From Streptomyces mirabilis (GTDB lineage: Bacteria > Actinomycetota > Actinomycetes > Streptomycetales > Streptomycetaceae): a stretch of DNA of 64,000 nucleotides. The position numbers were made by a program, and so were the translations under genes. This document shows positions 33,529-40,980 of the stretch, piece by piece. The stretch spans positions 7,192,001-7,256,000 of the forward strand of contig NZ_CP074102.1 of NCBI RefSeq assembly GCF_018310535.1, read 5' to 3'. Numbering within the stretch: position 1 is the stretch's first letter; every line of letters starts with the position of its first letter. The notes below the pieces were generated by a model. The model was not told the origin of the DNA. It ran no database searches and saw only the letters and a program-made list of their open reading frames with translations.

Positions 33529-33948
33529 ATGGAGTCTTTGAAGACGGTGACGCAGGGGGTGGCCGTGCAGCTTGTCATCTCGCGCACCTACTCGCTGTCC
33601 GTGTGCATGAGCCTGCGTTACGAGCCCACTGATCCCTACGTCGTCCGTGCCACCTTTTTCACCGACACTGACGAGCCGGCCGAATGGGTCCTGGGGCGTG
33701 ATCTTCTGGCCGATGGCCTGCGGGGTTCCGCAGGCTGTGGGGACATCCGGATCTGGCCGGCCGTCAGCCGTGGTGACCAGGCGATGTACCTCGTCCTCAG
33801 GTCTCCAGCGGGCACCGCCTTGCTCGAGGTTCCCGTGCAGGACGTCAGAACCTTCCTGGAGAACACGGAGGCGCTGGTGCCACGGGGTACCGAGTCCGGA
33901 CACATCGACTGGAACCTCGAGCTGGCGAACCTGTTCGCAAAAAGCTGA
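33529..33948 (+). CDS. SsgA-like protein (SALP), sporulation/cell-division regulator
   Basis: The 139-aa member of the SsgA family is unique to sporulating Actinobacteria, where SALPs guide septum placement, wall synthesis and spore maturation. Family features are LRYEPTDPYVVRATFFTD, EWVLGRDLLADGLRGSAGCG, DIRIWPAVSR and LLEVPVQDVRTFLENTEALVP. The length is typical. Which SALP it is cannot be told. It is not in the core ssgA/ssgB setting and is likely an accessory copy. The ATG at 33529 has no strong Shine-Dalgarno sequence. Confidence 0.9.
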   Translation: MESLKTVTQGVAVQLVISRTYSLSVCMSLRYEPTDPYVVRATFFTDTDEPAEWVLGRDLLADGLRGSAGCGDIRIWPAVSRGDQAMYLVLRSPAGTALLEVPVQDVRTFLENTEALVPRGTESGHIDWNLELANLFAKS

Positions 33949-34018
33949 GAGAAGCCTCCCAACCGCCGTGCGGATGAGGATCTTTGTCCCGGCCGCAGAA
34001 GAGAAGGAAAGAGAGTTC

Positions 34019-34348
34019 ATGTCCCAGTACCAGCTTCGTGTCTACACACTGTGCAGCCCGGAGGCGCTCATCGCCTACGAGAACATCTGGTCCAAGCACA
34101 TTCCCGGTCTGGCGAAGCACCGGATCACCACACACGGCGTCTGGACGCTGCCCGCGGCCCCCGGGAGTGAGGTGCCCCAGCTGTACGCCCTCGTGTCCTA
34201 TCGGGACGCCGACGACGTGCAGGAGCGGCTGCAGGCGTACCTGGCCAGCCCTGAGTTCCGCGCCGACATGGAAGGCTTCGACATCAGCCAGATCGTCGAT
34301 GTCGCCGAGTCCGTGCTGACGCCCACCGCCGACTCACCCTTGCGGTGA
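34019..34348 (+). CDS. NIPSNAP family protein
   Basis: The 109-aa dimeric alpha-beta barrel-type protein has YQLRVYTLCSPEALIAYENIW, HGVWTLPAAPGSEVPQLYAL and VSYRDADDVQERLQAYLAS. NIPSNAP proteins are small ferredoxin-fold proteins, often found beside biosynthetic or catabolic enzymes, with few known activities. It lies 70 bp after the SsgA-like gene with a strong GAAGGAAAGAGAG site, possibly in the same transcript. Confidence 0.82.
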   Translation: MSQYQLRVYTLCSPEALIAYENIWSKHIPGLAKHRITTHGVWTLPAAPGSEVPQLYALVSYRDADDVQERLQAYLASPEFRADMEGFDISQIVDVAESVLTPTADSPLR

Positions 34349-34557
34349 CAAGGACCGAGCCGCTCGAAGTGACCCACACGGTCGAAGGCCGATCCGCACG
34401 CCGCGGTCAGTCGTGATCAAGTCGCCCGTCGTTGCATCACCTGACGCACACGTTCCACCGGTGTGGACGGCGACGGGCTGAAGGAGTCGGTCGCCGCCGA
34501 CGGTCTCGCCTGGTCTCGGGCGGCAGGATGACGATTCCAGCGACCTTTGAGTCCGTG

Positions 34558-34874
34558 TCAGAACGCGGCTCGAGCCACCATGTTGCCGACCTCGTAACGC
34601 AGTGGAATGCCGACGGCCTTGTGGTCGCCGATGCGCCGGACGCATGGCTCGGTCTCACCGAAGCCCCCGAATGCGCCGACGAGGCCGGTCACCGGCCAGA
34701 CCGTCGCCGCGCAGACGCGTTCCGCGGCTCTGGCCATGTGCACTGTCTTGTCCTTGCCGAAACGCCGGAAGGCGGCTTGGCGGGTGACCCCGAGCAGGTC
34801 TCCGATCTCCTGCCCACGGGAATCGACCACGCACGGAGAAACCGCCTGGCGACAGTTGGGGTCTCCTGATCTTC
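34558..34874 (-). pseudogene. remnant of an HTH protein
   Basis: The minus-strand frame reads CRQAVSPCVVDSRGQEIGDL, then LGVTRQAAFRRFG. The IGDLLGVTRQAAFRRFG segment is a typical Streptomyces helix-turn-helix. The following sequence (KDKTVHMARAAERVCAATVW) drifts and stops at 34558. There is no upstream partner domain and no ribosome-binding site, so it is a relic. Confidence 0.45.
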
Positions 34875-34903
34875 ACTCCGGTTCTCTCGCCACGCCGTGG
34901 TGA

Positions 34904-35365
34904 TCCAACTGGGTTGGGCGAGGGAGCACGGGTGCCGACCCGCTGGAGGCGACGGCGCGGATGGCCCTGGCGGCATGGGCGGTGGGCGACCAGTACCGCA
35001 TGCTCATCTCCCTGGGCCCCCGCGATCTGGGAGACGAGGCGATCCGAGCCACCCTGGCACCGGCGCGCGAAGAGGCCACCGCGACCGTGCGACGTGGTCA
35101 GGACGAAGGCGTGTTCGCGGACCATGTTCCCGCGCCTGTCCTCGCCCTGATGCTGGAAGCACTGATGCTGGCCCTCGCCGCGGAGAACGCCGCGTCCACC
35201 TGGGCGGATCCTGCGGGTGAAGCTGCGGCGACCTCGCTCCTGGTCGCCGCCGGCGTAGCGCCACAGGTGGCTGCGCTTCGCGTTCGGGACGTTCTGCATG
35301 AGTCGGAGGGGCATGAACGGCGTTCTGACGTCCGCCGCTTCGCCGCCTCAGCGCGCAGCCACTGA
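34904..35365 (+). pseudogene. C-terminal half of a TetR-family regulator, HTH missing
   Basis: The open frame begins after a TGA at 34901 and reads ADPLEATARMALAAWAVGDQ, YRMLISLGPRDLGDEAIRAT, EEATATVRRGQDEGVFADHV and LMLEALMLALAAENA. This is the ligand-binding domain layout of a TetR regulator. No DNA-binding domain precedes it. The first ATG (34961) lies inside the domain. It is truncated at its 5' end. Confidence 0.6.
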
Positions 35366-35416
35366 GGCAACGAAGAAGTGTGCGTCAGTCGAGCCCGCGG
35401 CAGCCGCTCCGCTCCG

Positions 35417-36067
35417 TCACGGCTCCTTGCGGGTTCGTGCGATGTGGCTCTCCAAGCCGACGATCGTCGCGTCCAGCGCACAGTTGAACATCGCGTCGAT
35501 CACGTCCCCCGCGGGTGAGGGGGCGTCTTCCCCGTGGGGGCCGGCTGGTGCCGGCGGCAGGGTGGTCCACCGCTGCAGCGCTCCGGTCAGTTCGCTGACC
35601 AGCAGCCCCGTGAAAATCGCGCACAGGGAGGCGGCGACGCGCGGGATCTCCGAGGCCGGCAGTTCCGCGGCAGACAGGATGTTGATGAGCCCCTGCCAAA
35701 AGGGGTCCTCCGGCTGGACGTAGTCGGCTCGCGCGAAGGAGTACGCCATCAGTTTCGGATGGCTGTGCGACAGTTTGCGGAAGTCCAGAGCCAGTTGGCG
35801 CAGGCGGTCCTGCCAGGGGAGGTCCTCCCGCGCCCCCGCGCGGAACTGCGAGCCGACGCGCTCGGCCAGGCCACGCAGCACGGCGTCCTTGTTCGGCACG
35901 TGGTGGTACAGCGACATCGGGTTCGCATCCAGCGCGGTCGCGAGTTTGCGCATGCTGAGCGCCTCGACCCCGTCGGCCTCGATGAGCTGCAGCGCCATGG
36001 CGTAGATGCCGTCCTTGGTGAGCGGGACGTCCCTCTTCCTGGTCCCCCGGGGAGCCTTCTTTTCCAT
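35417..36067 (-). CDS. TetR/AcrR-family regulator with TetR_C-like domain
   Basis: The 216-aa regulator has an HTH at residues 15-60 (DGIYAMALQLIEADGVEALS, then SMRKLATALDANPMSLYHHVPNK), typical of the TetR_C class, and a C-terminal domain (SAELPASEIPRVAASLCAIF). It starts at ATG 36067, which lies inside the palindrome CCATACGCCGTATGG. This points to autorepression. The same palindrome occurs twice before the small secreted protein at 33126, its likely target. A TACCAT -10 seven bases before the ATG suggests a leaderless mRNA. Confidence 0.9.
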   Translation of the reverse strand: MEKKAPRGTRKRDVPLTKDGIYAMALQLIEADGVEALSMRKLATALDANPMSLYHHVPNKDAVLRGLAERVGSQFRAGAREDLPWQDRLRQLALDFRKLSHSHPKLMAYSFARADYVQPEDPFWQGLINILSAAELPASEIPRVAASLCAIFTGLLVSELTGALQRWTTLPPAPAGPHGEDAPSPAGDVIDAMFNCALDATIVGLESHIARTRKEP

Positions 36068-36100
36068 ACGCCGTATGGTACCAGTTGCGGCGTATGGAAA
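36062..36100. promoter_or_regulatory. autoregulatory TetR operator
   Basis: CCATACGCCGTATGG (36064-36078, perfect) is followed by a half-conserved copy ending GCGGCGTATGG (36087-36097), 19 bp centre to centre. The first copy covers the start codon of the TetR gene. Confidence 0.65.
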
Positions 36101-36491
36101 TCTGGGACGCCGCTGCAACGGCGGCTCCCTCGCATCGAACGGCGTCCGAATCTCGGCCACACGCCGCAGATCCCGGTGCCAGCCCGGTCGCGCACTTCGG
36201 CGAACTGTCCAAGCAGTTCCCGGAGAGCATCTTCAGTATCACCCTGGAGCCTGATCCTCAACTGCCCGCGCAAGCGGGTGTGCGGCCGCTACGGCGGCGC
36301 CCCCGAGTCCGTCATCGAACTCGTGCAGCGGACCGCAGCCGGCTGCCTCGACCTCGCCCCTCCATCACCGACCACATCACGCTCGCCGACGCCGTCTGCG
36401 CAATGCGCCGGCCGGCAAACGAGATCGGCGACCCGGTCCACCGCAGCCTCGCCCTGACGAGCCGTCCAGAGGTCGCCTCGGGCGGGGGGAG
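36101..36491. other. 390-bp region with possible gene remnants
   Basis: A minus-strand run at 36149-36273 reads GQLRIRLQGDTEDALRELLG, then QFAEVRDRAGTG. This is protein-like but has no complete start-to-stop gene, and may be a fragment of a small hypothetical protein. The plus strand has GAPESVIELVQRTAAGCLDLA in one frame. Nothing here can be assigned. Confidence 0.35.
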
Positions 36492-37127
36492 TCAGGCGAG
36501 GTCGGGCAGGGTGCGCCGGGTGACCTCGCGGGCGTCGTCGGCGGGGACCCCCAGCATGCGCAGGACCATCTCGGCCAGGTCCGAGGCGGCCTCGTCGCCG
36601 TCGAGGTCGGGGCGGGCCAGCCTCAGCGCCACGAGGGACAGCAGAGTCCCGCCGAGGGCGGACAGGGCGGTGGTCGGGTTGGTGCAGGTGAAGCGGCCCG
36701 TGGCGATGCCGATCTCCAGGTCGCGGAGCGCTCGTGGGGACAGGCCGCTCTGGGCGTGAATGTGGGCCAGACCGCGATCACGCAGGATCCGCATGAGTTC
36801 CGGATGCGAGTCGGCCATCCGGGCGGTGAGCCGGAAGCCGGCCGCGACGAGTTCGGCCGGGTCCTCGATTCCTTCGACACGCTCGTCGATGGCCTGACCG
36901 AACTCCTCCAGGGCGTCCGTCACCGCGGCGTCGAACAGCTCCGTCTTGGACTCGAAGTGGTTGTAGAAGGAGCCGAAACCGACGTCCGCGCGCTCGGCGA
37001 TGGCCTGGATGCTGGCGCTGGTGTCCCCGGTCTCCGCGAGGATCTGCCGGGCCGCGCGGACGAGCGCCTGGCGGGTCTCGGCGCGGCGCCGCTCGAAGCG
37101 GTTCTTGGGCGGGGCTGACGTCGGCAT
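36492..37127 (-). CDS. TetR/AcrR-family repressor of the catabolic operon
   Basis: The 211-aa regulator has an HTH at residues 15-62 (RQALVRAARQILAETGDTSA, then IAERADVGFGSFYNHFESKTEL) and a C-terminal all-helical ligand domain. It is divergent from the dioxygenase operon, with 137 bp between the starts that holds two dyads (37168, 37226). It most likely represses that operon until the aromatic substrate or its CoA product is present. That is inferred from position. Confidence 0.9.
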   Translation of the reverse strand: MPTSAPPKNRFERRRAETRQALVRAARQILAETGDTSASIQAIAERADVGFGSFYNHFESKTELFDAAVTDALEEFGQAIDERVEGIEDPAELVAAGFRLTARMADSHPELMRILRDRGLAHIHAQSGLSPRALRDLEIGIATGRFTCTNPTTALSALGGTLLSLVALRLARPDLDGDEAASDLAEMVLRMLGVPADDAREVTRRTLPDLA

Positions 37128-37167
37128 ACGGCGAGTGTAACAACCGTCGCGATGAGTCTGCCATTAC

Positions 37168-37238
37168 TGATGAGGTTATCAATTATTTGGGTCCACCCTA
37201 TTGACGATGGGTTACGGCAAAGTTGATGATTTCCTCAT
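37168..37238. promoter_or_regulatory. operon promoter region with two dyads
   Basis: TGAT-GAGGTT-ATCA (37168-37181) and ATGA-TTTCC-TCAT (37226-37238) flank a possible promoter: TTGACG (37201-37206), 18 bp, GATGAT (37225-37230). The second dyad covers the -10, a suitable place for repression by the divergent TetR. Confidence 0.45.
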
Positions 37239-37264
37239 TACAGCAGTGTTGCTTGGAGGACACC

Positions 37265-38410
37265 ATGTCCCACACCCCCGTTAACAGCGCCGATCCCCGG
37301 ACGCCCCACCAAGACCTCCACAGTGAGCAGGGCGCCCTGCGCGGAGAGCACCCAGGACGTTCCCGGAATCCCGTGATCAAGGTGGCGGATCTGGCCTGGC
37401 TCGAGTTCGAGAAGCCGGACCTGGACCGGGCCGAGGTCTTCGCGCGTGACTTCGGGTTCGCGATCGCCGCCCGCACCGAGGGGGAGTTGTGGCTGCGCGG
37501 CACCTTCGCGGGCTCACCCTGCATGGTCATCCGGCGGGGGCGTGCGTCCCGGTTCATCGGGCCGGCGTTCCGCGCGGCCGAGCGGGCCGACCTGGACCGG
37601 CTGGCCCGCGCCACCGGCAGTACCGTCCGGGACATCGGCGTACCGGGCGGTGGGCAGTCGGTCGCCCTGCTCGATCCCTCGGGCCTGCCGGTCCGGGTCG
37701 TGCACTGCGCCGAGCAGCTGCCCGCGCTGGCCGAGCAGGAGCCGCTGATCCTCAACTTCGGTACAGATCACCGTCGTACGAACGCCACCCAGCGCCCGCC
37801 CCGTGAGCCGTCCCGTATCCAGCGGCTGGGCCATGTGGTTCTGGAAACACGGGTGTTCGCCCGCACCCTGGACTGGTACCTGGACACCCTCGGGATGATC
37901 GTGTCCGACTTCCTGTTCCTGGACGGGCAGCGCGGGCGCGGGCCGACGATGGCGTTCATCCGGTGTGACCAGGGGAGCGTGGCCGTCGATCACCACACGC
38001 TGGCCCTGCACCTGGGGCCCGGAACCGGCTACGTCCACTCCGCCTACCAGGTCACCGACCTCGACACGATCGCCGCCGGTGGGGAGTACCTCGCCGAGCG
38101 CGGCTACCAGCGCAGCTGGGGCATCGGCCGGCACATCCAGGGCAGCCAGCTGTTCGACTACTGGCGCGATCCCGACCGCTTCATGCTGGAGCACTTCGCC
38201 GACGGCGACCTCTTCTCCTGCGACCTGGAGCCCGGCTGGGCACCGATGTCGGCGAGCGGCCTGGCCCAGTGGGGTCCGCCGGTCACCCGCGACTTCCTGG
38301 GCGCCAGCCCTTCCCCCGCCAAGCTGCGCGAGGTCATGACGGCCCTGCGTGGCGACAACGAACTCGACCCCGCACGCCTGCTGGGCCTGATGAAAGCGAT
38401 GAGCTCATGA
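37265..38410 (+). CDS. extradiol ring-cleavage dioxygenase, VOC superfamily
   Basis: The 381-aa type I extradiol dioxygenase-like protein has two VOC modules (about 38-150 and 186-315). The active-site set is visible in the second module: metal ligands His190 (RLGHVVLET), His258 (YVHSAYQ) and Glu309 (FMLEHF), and the catalytic His290/Tyr299 region (GRHIQGSQLFDYWRDPDRF). It should open a catechol-type ring next to the hydroxyls (meta cleavage). A 35-residue N-terminal extension is unusual. The start at 37265 has TTGGAGG upstream. It is the first gene of a four-gene operon. Confidence 0.87.
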   Translation: MSHTPVNSADPRTPHQDLHSEQGALRGEHPGRSRNPVIKVADLAWLEFEKPDLDRAEVFARDFGFAIAARTEGELWLRGTFAGSPCMVIRRGRASRFIGPAFRAAERADLDRLARATGSTVRDIGVPGGGQSVALLDPSGLPVRVVHCAEQLPALAEQEPLILNFGTDHRRTNATQRPPREPSRIQRLGHVVLETRVFARTLDWYLDTLGMIVSDFLFLDGQRGRGPTMAFIRCDQGSVAVDHHTLALHLGPGTGYVHSAYQVTDLDTIAAGGEYLAERGYQRSWGIGRHIQGSQLFDYWRDPDRFMLEHFADGDLFSCDLEPGWAPMSASGLAQWGPPVTRDFLGASPSPAKLREVMTALRGDNELDPARLLGLMKAMSS

Positions 38411-39345
38411 GTACCAACGTTCTGCGTACCACCGACGGCTGGTGGGTCGTCCGGGACGAACGCGCCGTCCGCATCGAGACCAAGGCCGCCACCACCGCCG
38501 AACTGCTCGCCGACCGCGACGCGGTCACCGAAGCCGCCGCCTCCGCCGAGAGCGGCACGCCCGTCGCCGACCTGGTGGCGCTGCCTCCGGTCACCACCCC
38601 GTGCCGGGTGGTCGCCCAGATGGTCAACTACCGCAGCCACGCCAAGGATTCGGGCTTCACCGGCGACATCCCGCCCACCTTCTTCCGCAAGGCGTCCGGC
38701 TCGGTCAGCGGCCCCCACGACACGATCATCCGCCCCGCGCACGTGAAGTTCCTCGACTACGAGGTGGAACTCGGCCTCGTCATGGGCGCCACCCTGCCCG
38801 TGGGCACCGTCGTCGAGGAGCAGGACCTGCCGCGCTACGTCGCCGCCCTCGTCCTGACCAACGACGTCAGCGCCCGCGATGTCCAGCTGACCAAGACCCA
38901 GTTCTACGAGAGCAAGTCCTATCCGACCTTCACACCGACGGGTCCGTACCTGGCCCTGCTGGAGCCCGAGGACTTCACCCATCTGCTGAACCTGCGGCTG
39001 CGGCTGTCGGTCAACGGCGTGTCACGCCAGGACCGCACGCTGGCCGACATGATCGTGCGGCCCGCACAGGCGCTCACCCTGCTCGCCCGCTTCCAGACCC
39101 TCGCCCCGGGCGACCTGCTGCTGACCGGCACTCCCGGCGGCACGGCCCTGAAGGCCCCGCCCAAGCCGGCCGAGAAGATCGCTGCGCTGCTGCCGCCCGC
39201 ACTGAAGTGGAAGGCGTTCTTCAAGGGCCAGGCCAAGAACCCCAAGTACCTGCGCAACGGTGACCTCGTCACCGCCACGATCGCCACCCCGGACGGACGG
39301 ATCGACCTCGGCGAGCAGCGGACCCCTATCACGGACGCACCATGA
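38407..39345 (+). CDS. fumarylacetoacetate hydrolase family protein
   Basis: The 312-aa FAH-superfamily enzyme hydrolyses or decarboxylates C-C bonds of acyl-pyruvate or meta-cleavage products. It has VAQMVNYRSHAKDSG, the metal-binding acidic residues in DYEVELGLVMG and TNDVSARDVQ, and the C-terminal GDLLLTGTPGGTA loop. It overlaps the dioxygenase stop by 4 bp (ATGA), so it probably acts directly on that product. Whether it hydrolyses, hydrates or isomerises cannot be decided from sequence. Confidence 0.9.
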   Translation: MSTNVLRTTDGWWVVRDERAVRIETKAATTAELLADRDAVTEAAASAESGTPVADLVALPPVTTPCRVVAQMVNYRSHAKDSGFTGDIPPTFFRKASGSVSGPHDTIIRPAHVKFLDYEVELGLVMGATLPVGTVVEEQDLPRYVAALVLTNDVSARDVQLTKTQFYESKSYPTFTPTGPYLALLEPEDFTHLLNLRLRLSVNGVSRQDRTLADMIVRPAQALTLLARFQTLAPGDLLLTGTPGGTALKAPPKPAEKIAALLPPALKWKAFFKGQAKNPKYLRNGDLVTATIATPDGRIDLGEQRTPITDAP

Positions 39346-40964
39346 AGGCCACAGCCCGTAGACCGGTGGTGATCATCGGTGCCGGACCCGTCGGGGTCAC
39401 GGCCGCCCTGCTGCTCGCCCGGCACGGAGTGCGCAGCTTGCTCCTCGAACGTCACCGGGACGTCTACCCCCTGCCGCGCGCCGTCGTCGTGGACGACGAG
39501 ATCCGCCGGATCCTGCAGAGCGCCGGTGTCCACGAGGAGTTCGCTTCCCTCGCCCGCCCGGCGCCCGGACTGCGGCTGCTGGACGCCGGGCGCCGCGTGA
39601 TCGCCGAATTCCCGCGGTCCATGCACGGACACCACGGCTTCCCGCAGACCAGCATGTTCGACCAGCCCGATCTGGAACGCCTGCTGCGTGACGCCCTGGC
39701 GCGCCGCCCGGAGTGCGAGCTGTGGAGCGGGGTGGAGGTCGTGTCCGTGACCCAGTCCGGCGTGCGGGACACCGACGGACCGAACGATCCGACGGGTCCG
39801 GTCCGGGTCACCCTTCGTCGCGACGGCTGCGACGAGGACGAGCACCTGTGGGCCGATGCCGTCCTCGGCTGCGACGGTGCGGGCAGTCTCACCCGTGACG
39901 CCATCGGCGCCGTGTGGGAGGACCTGCACTTCGAGGAGAGCTGGCGGGTCATCGACGTGCGCACCAGCCGCCCGGTGCGCACCTGGGAAGGCGCCGAGCA
40001 GATCTGCTCCCCCACCCAGCCGGCCACCTTCATGCGCGTCAGTGAGGACCGCTACCGCTGGGAGTTCAGGCTGGCCGACGATCAGCACCTGGACGGCCCG
40101 GACGGATGGGAGCGCCTGCGCGAGCTGGTCGCCCCCTGGGTGGACCTGCCGTCCGACTCCTCGCAGGGCGACGACTTCGAGGTGGTGCGGCAGGCGCAGT
40201 ACACCTTCCGGGCCCGCCTCGCCGACCGGTGGCGCAAGGGGCGTGTCTTCCTGCTGGGCGACGCCGCCCATCTCACCCCGCCCTTCGTCGGCCAGGGACT
40301 GTGCGCGGGCCTGCGCGACGCCCGAAACCTCACCTGGAAGCTCGCCCAGGTCCTCCAACGGGGCGCACACGAGGGGCTGCTGGACACCTACGAACGCGAG
40401 CGCAAGCCGCACGCCCGCCATGTGATCCGCGTGGCGGTCGCCGTCGGCTGGGCCATGACCGGCGGACAGGACCGCGGTGCGGCGTTCCGCCGGGCCGTCG
40501 TGGGCACGGCCTGTCGCATCCCCGGTGTGACCGCGGCGGTGAGCCGTGACCTCAGTCCCGCCCTGACCGCCGGTCCACTCGTACGGCGCCGCCCCAGGCT
40601 GACCGGCCGCGTGCTGGCCGGCACCTTCGGCCCGCAGCCCTGGGTACGGCACGGCGGCAGGCGAGTGCGCCTCGATGACGTCCTCGGGGACTCCTTCGCC
40701 GTCCTGACCGCTGTGCCACCCACTGCGCAGATGACGGCCGTGGCCACGGCACTCGGCGCCCCGACGATCCACGTCGACGATCTGGGCGACGACGGCACCC
40801 TGGCCGGCTGGCTGGCACGCGGCCGTGCCGACGCCGTCCTGCTGCGCCCCGACCGCGTCGTGATGGACACGGTCCCGACCGGCACCGGCGACTTCACGGA
40901 CACCGTCGCCTGGGCCCCCCTGCTGCACACGGCCCGCCATACCGCCGACGCCCGGCCCGCCTGA
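39342..40964 (+). CDS. FAD-dependent aromatic monooxygenase (MhpA-like)
   Basis: The 540-aa class A flavoprotein hydroxylase inserts one oxygen into a phenolic ring using NAD(P)H. FAD-binding motifs are VIIGAGPVGVTAALLLARHG (residues 9-28), the DG motif GCDGAGS and the GD motif LLGDAAHLTPPFVGQGL. The C-terminal thioredoxin-like domain of phenol/3-hydroxyphenylpropionate hydroxylases is present (about 430-530). It overlaps the FAH gene by 4 bp. It would supply the catechol cleaved by the dioxygenase. Confidence 0.9.
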   Translation: MKATARRPVVIIGAGPVGVTAALLLARHGVRSLLLERHRDVYPLPRAVVVDDEIRRILQSAGVHEEFASLARPAPGLRLLDAGRRVIAEFPRSMHGHHGFPQTSMFDQPDLERLLRDALARRPECELWSGVEVVSVTQSGVRDTDGPNDPTGPVRVTLRRDGCDEDEHLWADAVLGCDGAGSLTRDAIGAVWEDLHFEESWRVIDVRTSRPVRTWEGAEQICSPTQPATFMRVSEDRYRWEFRLADDQHLDGPDGWERLRELVAPWVDLPSDSSQGDDFEVVRQAQYTFRARLADRWRKGRVFLLGDAAHLTPPFVGQGLCAGLRDARNLTWKLAQVLQRGAHEGLLDTYERERKPHARHVIRVAVAVGWAMTGGQDRGAAFRRAVVGTACRIPGVTAAVSRDLSPALTAGPLVRRRPRLTGRVLAGTFGPQPWVRHGGRRVRLDDVLGDSFAVLTAVPPTAQMTAVATALGAPTIHVDDLGDDGTLAGWLARGRADAVLLRPDRVVMDTVPTGTGDFTDTVAWAPLLHTARHTADARPA

Positions 40965-40980
40965 CGAGGAGCTCCACACC

